NCBI GenBank assembly: GCA_903874965.1
Contig: CAIQUD010000054.1
Location: 37,601-101,600 of the forward strand
Length of the DNA stretch: 64,000 nucleotides
Reading direction: 5' to 3'
Source of the DNA: an uncultured Actinomycetes bacterium
Lineage (GTDB): Bacteria > Actinomycetota > Acidimicrobiia > Acidimicrobiales > RAAP-2
The notes below the pieces were generated by a model, which made no database searches, had not been told where the DNA came from, and saw only the letters and a program-made list of their open reading frames with translations. The translations under genes and the position numbers were made by a program. Shown piece after piece: positions 1 to 9,345 of the stretch. Position 1 is the first letter of the stretch. Every line of letters begins with the position of its first letter.

Positions 1-96
1 TGTTTCGGGATCAAAGTTGGCGAGATCCTCCGCGGTGTACAGCTGATTTACCACGAGGTCGGAACTCGTACGACGAGATTGGGGCTGGTCGGTCAC
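1..96 (-). CDS. N-terminal fragment of an unidentified protein, cut by the left edge
   Basis: A leftward reading frame opens with GTG at 96 and continues uninterrupted to the edge of the window (32 codons). A -10-like hexamer TATCCT at 103-108 stands exactly six bases before the GTG, the same leaderless arrangement seen at many other starts here, which supports a real gene. The visible tail (LYTAEDLANFDPET) faintly recalls the N-termini of methylmalonyl-CoA mutase-type large subunits, but that is too little to name it. Confidence 0.5.
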   Translation of the reverse strand, partial: MTDQPQSRRTSSDLVVNQLYTAEDLANFDPET

Positions 97-173
97 GAAT
101 ACAGGATAGGTCGGGAGTGCAGGGGGTCCGCCTCCCTTCGTCACCAGAGGGGCCGAGGACTAGCCTCAGTTCT

Positions 174-1766
174 ATGGAGAATGAAGTTGGTGGCGCTCAA
201 CGTCCCGAAGGCGACTCCGCCCGACGACACCTCGTTGCCGCCCGAGGAATGGCAAACCGCGGTGCCACGGTTGACCCAACGACTCGGCTGAAGTTCATTC
301 GAAGAGCGCTGACCTACCTCCTCAATCCAATTCTGAGCCGACAACACCTCGTCAATCAGGAGCTGATCACCGCCCAGGAAATTGCCATTGGAGACGCGCT
401 TGCCATGGGAAGCGACCTTCGAGCTGACCAGAGAGCTGAGCTGAGAGCCACCGAGAACCAACTTCGAGAAGCTTTGCAACGGCTTGACCGAAAATACTTA
501 TCGACACTCGCAGATGCTTCCGCCTTTGCAACAACGAACGAAGTTGCCCTCTCGCTCGACAACGAGTTGGTGCTGACCACTCCTCAAGGTCCGCCACTTC
601 AAGCACCGCGAAGCGGCAAGGGCCTCTCGGTCACTGTTCATGGCGACTGGCAAGCGTTTAATGGCCTCGCTGCAGCTGCACGCCGTCTCGTCGTTGATCT
701 CGTGAGCGCTGGCGTTGATGTTTCGGTCGCTGATTTCGACTCAGGTGCAACTCGGGCTGGAGCATTTGTTGACGATCCAATCGCGGGTCTCAATCGATCA
801 ACCGACAACACCATCCATCTTTGGGCAGTCAACGTGAACGAATTTGGTCGCGTCAGTCATGACGAGCTTCATCCAACCAATCGACGGCGGTACAACATCG
901 CTACTTGGTACTGGGAAATGGAAGACGTTCCCGCTCGCTTTGCCGAAACGGCTCGCCGACCCGATGAACTTTGGGCACCGAGTCCATTGGTCCGTTCGGC
1001 ATTTCTCGGCTCGACCAATGCACCAATTGTGCTGGTCCATCCTTCAATTCGACCCATGGTGCAAGCCAGTACTCGGGAACAAGTGTTGAGCGACCTCGGA
1101 ATTTCAACGACCAAGCTCGTCGTGCTCGTGAGCTTCGATGCTCGTTCGGTCGCTAATCGCAAGAATCCACTTGGCTCCATTGAGGCATTTCGTCGCGCCT
1201 TCGGTGCCAACGCGGCAGAAGCAGTGCTCGTGGTGAAGGCGCACTCGCTGTCTGACCATGATGCCTACGCCAGCAGGCTTCGATCGGAACTCGCAAGCAT
1301 CAATGGCGTCCTCATTGAGGAAGCGATCACTGATCAGGCATTCACCGACCTCTTGGCGGCGGCCGATGTCTATCTGTCCCTCCACCGGTGCGAGGGATTC
1401 GGGCTCGGCATGGCCGAAGCGATGCTGCTCGGCAAACCAGTTGTCGCCACGGGGTTCTCGGGAAACCGAGCCTTCATGAACCTTGGCAATAGTTGTCTCG
1501 TTGGCTACACCGTTCGTCCATTGGACGCTGCGGATCTCGCGCTTCATCCCGACCAGACCGATGCCTACGATCTCGGATCGCTTTGGGCGGAGCCCGATCT
1601 TGACCAAGCGGCCTCGTGGCTTCTCCTGCTCCAGACCGACGAAACTCTGCGGGTAGGAATTGGTAAACGTGCCCGCCTAAGCGCAGCTCAGACTTTTGAT
1701 CCCGCTCGGACCAGCCAAGTCATGGTGAACAGACTCTGGGAACTCCATGACCAACTGAACCCTTGA
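174..1766 (+). CDS. Glycosyltransferase, GT4/GT1-like C-terminal domain
   Basis: A protein of about 530 residues. The C-terminal half carries the retaining glycosyltransferase signature CEGFGLGMAEAML around residue 406, with the two glutamates of the E-x7-E motif, followed by GKPVVATGFSGN, as in GT-B fold sugar transferases that use nucleotide sugars. The N-terminal 130 residues are rich in Glu, Arg, Leu and Ala and look helical, possibly coiled coil. The start is a choice: a GTG at 117 and an ATG at 249 are in frame, but TAGCCT at 161-166 lies seven bases before the ATG at 174 and suits a leaderless start. The sugar and acceptor are unknown; lone placement gives no pathway context. Confidence 0.85.
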   Translation: MENEVGGAQRPEGDSARRHLVAARGMANRGATVDPTTRLKFIRRALTYLLNPILSRQHLVNQELITAQEIAIGDALAMGSDLRADQRAELRATENQLREALQRLDRKYLSTLADASAFATTNEVALSLDNELVLTTPQGPPLQAPRSGKGLSVTVHGDWQAFNGLAAAARRLVVDLVSAGVDVSVADFDSGATRAGAFVDDPIAGLNRSTDNTIHLWAVNVNEFGRVSHDELHPTNRRRYNIATWYWEMEDVPARFAETARRPDELWAPSPLVRSAFLGSTNAPIVLVHPSIRPMVQASTREQVLSDLGISTTKLVVLVSFDARSVANRKNPLGSIEAFRRAFGANAAEAVLVVKAHSLSDHDAYASRLRSELASINGVLIEEAITDQAFTDLLAAADVYLSLHRCEGFGLGMAEAMLLGKPVVATGFSGNRAFMNLGNSCLVGYTVRPLDAADLALHPDQTDAYDLGSLWAEPDLDQAASWLLLLQTDETLRVGIGKRARLSAAQTFDPARTSQVMVNRLWELHDQLNP

Positions 1767-1783
1767 CCCACTAGGGGCAATGG

Positions 1784-2941
1784 TTAGGCAGTGTGGGGCA
1801 TGCAGAGATCGTCGTATTCCGCGATGACAATTGGCAACGCGTTCTCGCCACATGCCGGACACTCAGGATCGCGACGAACCTTGAACGTCCTGAAGGACTC
1901 TTCAAGTGCATCAAAGGCGAGTAGTCGACCAATGAGTGGGTCGCCAAGCTTCAAGATCATCTTGATTGCCTCAAGCGCCTGAATCGACCCAACAATTCCT
2001 GGAAGAACTCCCAGCACGCCAGCTTCGGCACATGATGGTGCCAATTCGGCGGGAGGCGGCTCAGGGATGAGGCATCGGTAGCAAGGGCCGTTGTAGGGAT
2101 CAAAGACCGTTACCTGGCCTTCGAAGCGGAAGATCGAGCCGTGGACCACCGGGATCTTCTTGAGCAAAGCCGCATCGTTGACGAGGTACCGAGTTGGAAA
2201 GTTGTCCGTTCCATCAACAATGACGTCGTAGCCGTCAATGATGTCCAAGATGTTGTCAGCACCGAGGCGGGTGTCGTAGGTCGTGACCTCAAGATCGGGA
2301 TTGATCGAGGTGAGCGCCACCTTGGCCGAGTCCACCTTGCGCATGCCAACGCGGTCGAGGTTGTGAAGAATCTGTCGTTGCAAATTAGATTCGTCGACGA
2401 CATCCATATCAATGATGCCAATGTGGCCAACACCAGCAGCAGCCAGATAGAGCGCCGAGGGTGAACCAAGACCCCCGGCACCGAGCATCAGCACCTTGGC
2501 GTCAAGCAACTGTTGCTGACCTTTTTCACCTACTTCAGGCAGGAGGAGGTGACGCTGGTAGCGATTGCGCTGCGCTGGCGTCAGCGTGCGGGGAGTAGTC
2601 CAAGGAAGACCACTGTCCTTCCACTTATTGAAGCCACCAATGACCGAGGTCACATCGCTGTAGCCAAGATCTTGCAGGGTCTTTGCGGCGAAGGCAGACC
2701 GGACTCCACCTGCGCAGTAGACGACGACCGGCGCAGTCTTGTTCGGCAGCTTCCCTTCAACTTGGAATTCCAGGTGACCTCGTGGGAGATGAATCGCACC
2801 GGGCACGGCACCTTGTTCATACTCGTCGGGTTCGCGCACATCGAGAAACGCAACCGTCCCGACGAGGTCTGCCACGTCGGCAGGCTCCGCTTCGACGATT
2901 TCCGACTTTGCTGCATTTAAGAGGTCACGGGGGGTGGACAT
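1784..2941 (-). CDS. moeZ: Rhodanese-ThiF/MoeB fusion: sulfur-carrier protein adenylyltransferase (MoeZ-type)
   Basis: A 385-residue E1-like enzyme that should adenylate, and help thiolate, the C-terminus of a ubiquitin-like sulfur carrier (MoaD, ThiS or CysO type) in the cytoplasm. Residues 1 to about 110 are a rhodanese domain with the active-site loop VVYCAGGVRS, whose Cys can carry persulfide. The ThiF domain follows, with the ATP loop LGAGGLGSPSALYLAAAG, the adenylation Asp region DGTDNFPTR, the conserved SCAEAGVLG cysteine, and a zinc site made by CYRC and CPAC. In most actinobacterial MoeZ proteins the rhodanese is C-terminal, so the domain order is swapped. The ATG at 2941 follows GGAGGAG at good spacing; a TTG one codon upstream is ignored. 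Confidence 0.9.
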   Translation of the reverse strand: MSTPRDLLNAAKSEIVEAEPADVADLVGTVAFLDVREPDEYEQGAVPGAIHLPRGHLEFQVEGKLPNKTAPVVVYCAGGVRSAFAAKTLQDLGYSDVTSVIGGFNKWKDSGLPWTTPRTLTPAQRNRYQRHLLLPEVGEKGQQQLLDAKVLMLGAGGLGSPSALYLAAAGVGHIGIIDMDVVDESNLQRQILHNLDRVGMRKVDSAKVALTSINPDLEVTTYDTRLGADNILDIIDGYDVIVDGTDNFPTRYLVNDAALLKKIPVVHGSIFRFEGQVTVFDPYNGPCYRCLIPEPPPAELAPSCAEAGVLGVLPGIVGSIQALEAIKMILKLGDPLIGRLLAFDALEESFRTFKVRRDPECPACGENALPIVIAEYDDLCMPHTA

Positions 2942-3015
2942 CAAGGCTCCTCCACTGGGTTCGTTAAAACCCTACCAGTTAGGTCAACAATCCGATCCGC
3001 GTCTAGAACCACAGT

Positions 3016-3675
3016 GTGGATCTGCACGAAGTCCTCTCAAAGCGACGTATGTGCCGGAGCTTCTCGACGACACCGCTCGATCATGACCTCGTCATGGCGC
3101 TCACTGATGACGCCCTTAGAGCCCCGTCTGCCGGGAACAGCCAGGGCGTCGCTGTTCTTGTCCTCGAAGACGATGCACACCGAACCGCGTACTGGATGGC
3201 ATCGACCGATGCGGCATGGCGGGAGCAGAGCAAGCGCTACCAAGCAATGTCACGAGCACCGGTCATCGTGCTCGTTCTGTGTTCGCCTTCGATGTACGTC
3301 AATCGCTACGCAGCTCCAGACAAAGCGTCTTCAGGTCTTGGAGAGTCAGACGAAGTCTGGCCGGTTCCCTATTGGCATGGTGATGCTGCGTTTGCCACGA
3401 TGGCGCTCCTTCTCGGAGCAGCGTCAGAAGAACTTGGGGCTGCGTTTCTCGGAACCTTTCGGAACGAGGAAAACATTCTCAAAGCCTTTGAGGTTCCCGA
3501 TACTTGGCGGCTCTTCGGCACGGTGCTGCTGGGCCACCCTGACGGCGATGACCACCCTTCGGCTTCGCTCCAACGGACTCGGTCGCGAGCAGACCGAGTA
3601 CACCTCGGAACGTTTCACGACCGTCCTGGAACTAGCGAAGTTGACGAAGGTAACGAAGCAGGGTTCGGAGACTGA
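3016..3675 (+). CDS. Nitroreductase family protein
   Basis: A 219-residue FMN-dependent oxidoreductase of the nitroreductase superfamily. The N-terminal segment LHEVLSKRRMCRSF is the typical FMN-phosphate binding arginine region, LRAPSAGNSQG the second FMN loop, and HGDAAFATMALLLGAASEELGA the helix before the C-terminal active-site part. Substrate is not predictable. The GTG start at 3016 is preceded by TAGAAC at 3004-3009 with six bases between, so the mRNA is probably leaderless. The gene converges on pepA and their ends overlap by 44 bases. A longer frame starting at 3014 overlaps it and is a shadow. Confidence 0.85.
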   Translation: MDLHEVLSKRRMCRSFSTTPLDHDLVMALTDDALRAPSAGNSQGVAVLVLEDDAHRTAYWMASTDAAWREQSKRYQAMSRAPVIVLVLCSPSMYVNRYAAPDKASSGLGESDEVWPVPYWHGDAAFATMALLLGAASEELGAAFLGTFRNEENILKAFEVPDTWRLFGTVLLGHPDGDDHPSASLQRTRSRADRVHLGTFHDRPGTSEVDEGNEAGFGD

Positions 3676-5098
3676 AGGCCGTTCCTCCGCGCGTCTGGTA
3701 GCCGCTGTCCGACTCAGAACGACCTGGACCAGCAATGTCCAAGTGCGCCCACGTGGTTGATCCAACGAACTCTTCTAAGAACAACGCCGCAGAGATCGAT
3801 CCAGCCACGCCGGTCTTGCCAATGTTCTTCATGTCCGCGATTTCGGAATCGATGTGACTTCGAAATTGCGGAGGAAGCGGCATTGGCCAATTGTGCTCAC
3901 CCTCTAGTGCTCCAGCGTCAAACAATGCCGTTGAGAGTGCAGGGTCATTGGCGTAGGCAGCGGCGATATCTCCAAGTGCAACTACCTGAGCGCCAGTGAG
4001 CGTGGCCACGTCAATCATCGTCGTGGGCTCGAGTTCGGCTCCGAGGCAGAGGGCGTCCGCCAAGATGATTCGTCCTTCGGCGTCGGTGTTCAAAATCTCC
4101 ATGGTCTTGCCATTGCGGGCAGTCAAAACATCGCCTGGACGAATTGCCGTTCCTGAAGGCATGTTCTCGGTCATTGGAGCAATGGCGGTCACCTTGACCT
4201 TGACCCCAAGTGCCTCGCAGGCAGACAAGGCGGCCAAGACAACCGCCGCTCCTGACATGTCGGTCTTCATCGTCATCATTCCCGCACCGGTCTTGAGCGA
4301 GAGGCCACCCGAGTCAAAGGTCACGCCTTTGCCAACGAGGACAACGTGACGAGTCTTCGCCGTGGCTTTCGCCGGCGTGTAGGTGCCACGAACAAGGCGA
4401 GGAGGTTCGGCCGATCCTTGAGCAACACCGAGAAGGCCACCGAGTCGTTCTTTCTCGATTCGGGCCTTCTCCCAAACTTCGACCTTCGTCAAGGGTCCAC
4501 TGGTCTTCAGGCGAGCCGCAGAACGCTTGGCCATCTCCGTTGGTGAAAGGTGCCCTGGCGGCTCATTGATCAAGTCCTTGGCGAATTCCACGGCCGCAGC
4601 AATGACTCGCGCTGCCTCAACGGAGCGTTCGAGACCTGTTCGACTTGACGAAGCAACGGTGAGTGACCCGATGCTTCGCTCTGGAGATGATCGGTGGGTA
4701 TTGAACTTGTAGGTCGCAAGAAGCGCCCCCGTGGCTGCTGCCTCTTGTGCCGATGCGTCGCCACCAGGCACGACGAGTGCAAGTGAGGCGCCTGCAGACG
4801 TCGAACGAGTGGCCGAAGCGCCAAAGCGTCTCCATCCCTCGGCGTCACCACTGCCAACGCCAATCAGCAGCAGCGTTGCACCTTCGAAGGATCTGATCGC
4901 AAACACCGATCCAGGAGCTGCCGAAAATGACGCTGTCGTTGCCCAAGCCGCGTCGACAGCAGTCGGAACCTCGATTCCGGCAATCGTAGGAAGTACCCCG
5001 GCGGCAAATCCGATTGCTGGTGTCGCAAGAACTGGGATGGCGAGGACATCTACCTTCTCAAGTTCCGTCAACTTTGCTACAGCTACTGGCACGGACAT
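3632..5098 (-). CDS. pepA: Leucyl aminopeptidase, M17 family
   Basis: A 488-residue cytosolic metallo-exopeptidase that removes N-terminal residues from peptides. The C-terminal catalytic domain shows the family signature NTDAEGRIILADAL with the metal ligands Asp and Glu, the upstream GKGVTFDSGGLSLK with the catalytic and metal-binding Lys and Asp, and MKTDMSGAAVVLAAL. Length fits the family. The ATG at 5098 sits after GAGAGGAG at a normal distance; the frame is open eight codons further up but lacks a ribosome site there. The gene lies just downstream of the PduO gene on the same strand. Confidence 0.93.
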   Translation of the reverse strand: MSVPVAVAKLTELEKVDVLAIPVLATPAIGFAAGVLPTIAGIEVPTAVDAAWATTASFSAAPGSVFAIRSFEGATLLLIGVGSGDAEGWRRFGASATRSTSAGASLALVVPGGDASAQEAAATGALLATYKFNTHRSSPERSIGSLTVASSSRTGLERSVEAARVIAAAVEFAKDLINEPPGHLSPTEMAKRSAARLKTSGPLTKVEVWEKARIEKERLGGLLGVAQGSAEPPRLVRGTYTPAKATAKTRHVVLVGKGVTFDSGGLSLKTGAGMMTMKTDMSGAAVVLAALSACEALGVKVKVTAIAPMTENMPSGTAIRPGDVLTARNGKTMEILNTDAEGRIILADALCLGAELEPTTMIDVATLTGAQVVALGDIAAAYANDPALSTALFDAGALEGEHNWPMPLPPQFRSHIDSEIADMKNIGKTGVAGSISAALFLEEFVGSTTWAHLDIAGPGRSESDSGYQTRGGTAFSLRTLLRYLRQLR

Positions 5099-5143
5099 TG
5101 GGCTCCTCTCGAAAGGTGGCACTGCGAACTTCTTCGAACTCGA

Positions 5144-5695
5144 TCAGGTTGTTGGTCCAACCGAACGAGTCCGAAGGAGATGATCTCCATCTTGCCAGCG
5201 TGCAAGGGTCCATGCGAGATCAGAGAGTCGATTGAGATAGGCGCGAACGAGGCCGCTCTCCCCTTCGAGGCTCACGGCGGTGCGCTCCGCCCGCCGGACG
5301 ACCGTCCTGCACACGTCGAGTGTGGCGGAAAGGCGATTGCCTCCAGGAACAACAAACTCCTTCAGTGGTTCAAAGCGTGCCGTGTAGGTGTCAATGTGGC
5401 CTTCGAGCCGCTCGACCATCGCCTCAGAAACCTTCGTTGCCCCGTCGACTAATTTGCTCCGATTTTCGGCATCGGTTGCCACTTCAGCCATCAGCACCCA
5501 CAGATCACGCTCCACTTCAATGAGCAAGAGATCAAGCTCGGAACCTTCGCCGGTTTCTGCTCGGGCAAGTCCAAGAAATGCCTGCGCCTCATCAACAGCG
5601 CCGAGGACTTCAATAGCTGCGTCGTTCTTCGCAACTCGACCTCCATAGAGGAGTCCCGTTGTTCCGTCATCGCCTTTTCGAGTGTAAATCTTCAC
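5144..5695 (-). CDS. Cob(I)alamin adenosyltransferase, PduO type
   Basis: A 183-residue ATP:corrinoid adenosyltransferase that makes adenosylcobalamin. The N-terminus IYTRKGDDGTTGLLYGGRV is the PduO-type ATP-binding signature, FVVPGGN and VCRTVVRRAER are the conserved central helices with the basic motif, and YLNRLSDLAWTLAR closes the active site. The GTG start at 5695 has TAGGTT at 5702-5707 six bases upstream, suggesting leaderless expression. It is divergent from metH, with 76 bases between. MetH uses methylcobalamin, while this product would serve mutases such as methylmalonyl-CoA mutase. Confidence 0.92.
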   Translation of the reverse strand: MKIYTRKGDDGTTGLLYGGRVAKNDAAIEVLGAVDEAQAFLGLARAETGEGSELDLLLIEVERDLWVLMAEVATDAENRSKLVDGATKVSEAMVERLEGHIDTYTARFEPLKEFVVPGGNRLSATLDVCRTVVRRAERTAVSLEGESGLVRAYLNRLSDLAWTLARWQDGDHLLRTRSVGPTT

Positions 5696-5771
5696 GTAAC
5701 CAACCTACCGGTGGCGTCGAGGGACTATTCGCCCAAATGTTTAAGCACCGGTGGGTGACTTGTAGCCTGAG
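5696..5771. promoter_or_regulatory. Divergent promoter region between the adenosyltransferase gene and metH
   Basis: This 76-base gap must hold both promoters. It has two copies of ACCGGTGG, at 5707-5714 and 5747-5754, exactly 40 bases apart, each containing the palindrome ACCGGT. They could bind a regulator shared by both genes, but this is only inferred from spacing. TAGGTT (minus strand, 5702-5707) is a good -10 for the leftward gene. The gap is too short to hold a cobalamin riboswitch. Confidence 0.45.
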
Positions 5772-8700
5772 ATGACCATGCCGCGCAGCCCGTTCCTTGC
5801 TCAACGCCTCTCCATTGATGATTCCCCCTACCTCGCAGCGTTGCGGGAACGAGTCCTCATTTTTGATGGTGCCGTTGGCACCAACTTGCAGTTGCTTGAC
5901 CTGAGCGCGGAGGACTTTGGTGGTGAGCACTTGGCTGGGTGCAATGAACATCTCGTCAAGACTCGACCCGACGTCATCACGACCCTCCACGAGCAGTTCT
6001 TGGACGTTGGTTGCGATGTCATTGAAACCAACACCTTCGGTTCGTTCTCGCTCGTACTGGCCGAATACGACCTTGCTGATCAGGCAGCCTCGCTGACAAG
6101 GACCGCTACTGACCTCGCTCGAGCCGCAGCATCATCATTCTCAACAGCAACGAAGCCCCGATTTGTCGCAGGGTCAATGGGGCCAGGCACAAAGTTCCCG
6201 ACACTTGGACAGATTGCATACGTTGATCTCCGAGCAAGCTACGTCGAGCAAGCCATCGCACTCCTTGAAGGCGGCTCAGACCTCTTCCTCGTCGAAACCA
6301 TGTTCGACCTGCTTGGCGCCAAGGCTGCGATTAATGCCTGCAAGATCGCAATGGAAGAAGTTGGTCGCCGAATCCCGATCCAAGTCCAGGTCACCATTGA
6401 ACTGACTGGTCGCATGCTTCCAGGAACAGAAATCGGCGCGGCGCTGACGGCGATCGAAGCCATGGGTGTTGACGTCATCGGCCTCAACTGCGCAACTGGT
6501 CCGCAGGAGATGGGAGAACCGCTTCGCTATCTTGCCGAGCACTCACGCCTCCCGATTTCTTGCCTTCCGAATGCCGGTCTCCCTTCGGTCGTCAATGGCG
6601 CCATGCACTACGACCTGACGCCTGACCAACTCGCTGAGTATCACCATCAATTCATAACTGAACTCGGTGTTTCTGCCGTTGGGGGTTGCTGCGGCACCAC
6701 GCCAGCGCATCTTGCTGCGGTCGTGGCTCGATGTGGAGGAAGTACGCCACTGCAACGTTCCATTGACCATGAGCCTGCACTGGCATCGATTTACACGTCG
6801 GTTCCATTCGTCCAAGACAGTTCATTCCTCATTGTCGGTGAGCGGACGAACGCCAATGGCTCGAAGAAGTTTCGAGAGGCAATGCTCGACGGCGACTGGG
6901 ACACGACGACCGCAATGGCGAAGAGCCAAGTCGGCGAGGGCTCTCACGTCATTGACGTCTGCGTCGACTACACCGGAGCCGACGGCGTAGCCGACATGGA
7001 AGCCGTTGTCAGCCGATTGGCGACCCAGGCAACGGTTCCAATCATGGTCGACACCACCGAAGCGCCAGTCGCAGCGACGGCACTCCGCTGGCTCGGCGGC
7101 AGAGCAATCCTCAACTCCGTCAACCTTGAGGAAGGGAGCGGCGACGGGACGAGATTGCAGTCCTTTCTGCTGCTCGCCAGAGAATTTGGTGCCGCCGTTG
7201 TTGCCACGTGCATTGATGAGGAAGGTCAAGCTCGAACCGCCGAGTGGAAGCTCCGTTCGGCCCAGGCAATCTACGAGCTTGCCGTCAACGAGTACGGCCT
7301 TGCCCCAGAAGACTTGGTCTTTGACGCACTCGCTCTCCCCCTTTCCACGGGCATGGAAGAGTCCCGACGCGATGGCATTGAAACCATCGAGGGGATTCGC
7401 GCCATCAAGGCGGCGCTTCCTGGAGTGTCGACCATTTTGGGTCTCTCGAATGTCAGTTTCGGGCTGAATCCTGCAGCCCGTCAGGTCCTCAATTCGGTAT
7501 TCCTCCATGAGTGCGTCCAAGCGGGGCTCGATGCAGCGATTGTTCACGCCTCAAAGATTGTGCCGCTCTCGAAAATTGACGAAGAGGCTCGAACCGTGTG
7601 TCTCGACCTCATCTATGACCGCCGCAGCGAAGGCTATGACCCGCTTGCTCGCTTGCTCCAATTGTTCGAAGGCAAGACGGTGGCAAAGGCCGCTTCCACC
7701 TTGAATCTCGATGGTCCGGTCGATGAGCGACTGGCCCAGCGAATCATTGATGGCAACCGTGTTGGCCTTGAGGAAGATCTCGAACTCGCAATTCTCGAAG
7801 GATTCGCTCCCTTGACGATTGTGAACGACGTGCTGCTTGAAGGCATGAAGGTCGTTGGCGAACGCTTTGCCTCCGGCGAGATGCAACTTCCCTTTGTGTT
7901 GTCCTCCGCAGAGACCATGAAGCAAGCGGTCTCCTACCTCGAACCAAAGATGGAGAAGGCCGACCAAGGTGGCAAGGGCACGCTGGTGTTGGCGACCGTC
8001 AAAGGTGACGTCCACGACATTGGCAAGAACTTGGTGGACATCATCTTCACCAACAATGGCTATGAGGTCATCAACCTCGGCATCAAGGTTGGTGTGGCAG
8101 AGATGCTCCAAGCAGTTGAAGAGCATCAAGCTGACGCTCTTGGCATGTCCGGCCTCTTGGTGAAGTCGACGCTCATCATGAAGGAGAACTTGGACGAGAT
8201 GAACAAGCGAGGGCTTGCTCATGTCCCCGTGTTGCTCGGTGGTGCCGCACTCACGAGGACCTACGTCGAGCGCGACCTTAGAACGCTCTATGAAGGAAGG
8301 GTCTTCTATGGTCGAGATGCCTTCGAGGGCTTGCGCGTCATGGATCAACTGCAAGCAATGAAGAAGTCCGGCAATGACGATCCCCTTTTCGGCCGCGAGA
8401 TCTCAGAGAAGAACGTCAACCGCAGATTCCGGACCGGAGAAGAGGCAACTGAAGGTCTCCCCGATCGCGCCCCGAGTGTTGTTGCCGACAATCCCCTCTT
8501 TCCTCCACCATTTTTGGGGAGCCGAGTGGCGAAGGGTATCGCGCTTGACGAAATCGCCAGTTATCTCAACCTCACTGCACTGTTCCGAAATCAATGGGGT
8601 TTTCGACCAGAAGGTGACGAGGATGACGCTGCGTTCAAGGTGCGCGTCTCCGCACTCCTTCGAGAAGAGTTCGCCAAGGCAAAGGCACAAGATCTGCTGA

Positions 8701-9281
8701 TTCCCCAAGTTGCCTATGGCCACTTCCCCGCAAACGCCGATGGTCAGGACTTAATTATTTGGACCGACGACACTCGTTCGAAGGAACAAACGCGTTTCCA
8801 CTTCCCCCGCCAAGGTGCCGATCCTCACCTTTGTATCGCTGACTTCTTCCGATCAACAGCAAGCGGCGACGCCGACTACGCATCATTCATGGTGGTGACG
8901 ATGGGGAGTCGAGTCTCCGAGCGGGCAAAGGAACTGTTCGACGAGAACAAGTATCAGGAGTATCTCTTCCTTCACGGGCTCGGTGTGGAGATGGCCGAAG
9001 CGCTCGCAGAGTTCTGGCACCACCGCATCCGAGAAGAATTGGGATTTGTTGAAGAAGATGGTCCGACGCTCACCGGACTCTTCCGTCAGCAATATCGAGG
9101 TGGTCGCTACTCATGGGGCTACCCGGCGTGCCCGAACTTGGAAGATAACGCCAAGGTGGTCGAACTTCTTGAAGCATCACGAATCGGCGTTGAGGTGTCT
9201 GATGGCTTCCAGCTTCACCCTGAACAAACAACGGACGCCATCATTTGCCATCACCCGCAGTCGAAGTACTTCATCGCCTAA
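5772..9281 (+). CDS. metH: Methionine synthase, cobalamin-dependent
   Basis: A 1169-residue four-module enzyme that transfers methyl from methyltetrahydrofolate through cobalamin to homocysteine. The homocysteine module comes first (residues about 15-320), with the zinc ligands in GLNCATG and VGGCCGTTP. The pterin module starts near FLIVGERTNANGSKKF. The cobalamin module has the cobalt-ligand motif GDVHDIGKN, and the C-terminal activation domain ends with the AdoMet region YSWGYPACPNLEDN. All modules are complete. The ATG at 5772 is kept, although a second ATG two codons later is equally possible. Confidence 0.97.
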   Translation: MTMPRSPFLAQRLSIDDSPYLAALRERVLIFDGAVGTNLQLLDLSAEDFGGEHLAGCNEHLVKTRPDVITTLHEQFLDVGCDVIETNTFGSFSLVLAEYDLADQAASLTRTATDLARAAASSFSTATKPRFVAGSMGPGTKFPTLGQIAYVDLRASYVEQAIALLEGGSDLFLVETMFDLLGAKAAINACKIAMEEVGRRIPIQVQVTIELTGRMLPGTEIGAALTAIEAMGVDVIGLNCATGPQEMGEPLRYLAEHSRLPISCLPNAGLPSVVNGAMHYDLTPDQLAEYHHQFITELGVSAVGGCCGTTPAHLAAVVARCGGSTPLQRSIDHEPALASIYTSVPFVQDSSFLIVGERTNANGSKKFREAMLDGDWDTTTAMAKSQVGEGSHVIDVCVDYTGADGVADMEAVVSRLATQATVPIMVDTTEAPVAATALRWLGGRAILNSVNLEEGSGDGTRLQSFLLLAREFGAAVVATCIDEEGQARTAEWKLRSAQAIYELAVNEYGLAPEDLVFDALALPLSTGMEESRRDGIETIEGIRAIKAALPGVSTILGLSNVSFGLNPAARQVLNSVFLHECVQAGLDAAIVHASKIVPLSKIDEEARTVCLDLIYDRRSEGYDPLARLLQLFEGKTVAKAASTLNLDGPVDERLAQRIIDGNRVGLEEDLELAILEGFAPLTIVNDVLLEGMKVVGERFASGEMQLPFVLSSAETMKQAVSYLEPKMEKADQGGKGTLVLATVKGDVHDIGKNLVDIIFTNNGYEVINLGIKVGVAEMLQAVEEHQADALGMSGLLVKSTLIMKENLDEMNKRGLAHVPVLLGGAALTRTYVERDLRTLYEGRVFYGRDAFEGLRVMDQLQAMKKSGNDDPLFGREISEKNVNRRFRTGEEATEGLPDRAPSVVADNPLFPPPFLGSRVAKGIALDEIASYLNLTALFRNQWGFRPEGDEDDAAFKVRVSALLREEFAKAKAQDLLIPQVAYGHFPANADGQDLIIWTDDTRSKEQTRFHFPRQGADPHLCIADFFRSTASGDADYASFMVVTMGSRVSERAKELFDENKYQEYLFLHGLGVEMAEALAEFWHHRIREELGFVEEDGPTLTGLFRQQYRGGRYSWGYPACPNLEDNAKVVELLEASRIGVEVSDGFQLHPEQTTDAIICHHPQSKYFIA

Positions 9282-9345
9282 CGGCAATGCTGTCTGAGGC
9301 TCAGCTCATGAGATTCCTCAGACCTCACGATTCTTGACTTCTCTG

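Noticed and set aside
3014..3760. Frame longer than the nitroreductase in the same place
   Set aside because: Its translation is Ser/Arg/Thr-rich with no family; the nitroreductase frame has the motifs.
5696..5771. Cobalamin riboswitch before metH
   Set aside because: The gap is 76 bases, far below the length of such a riboswitch, and no B12 box was seen.
6822..7547. Long open frame on the minus strand inside metH
   Set aside because: It lies wholly antisense to a conserved module of metH and its composition is that of a shadow; no motif found.
7551..8354. Another antisense frame of 267 codons in metH
   Set aside because: Antisense to the cobalamin module; shadow reading frame caused by codon bias.
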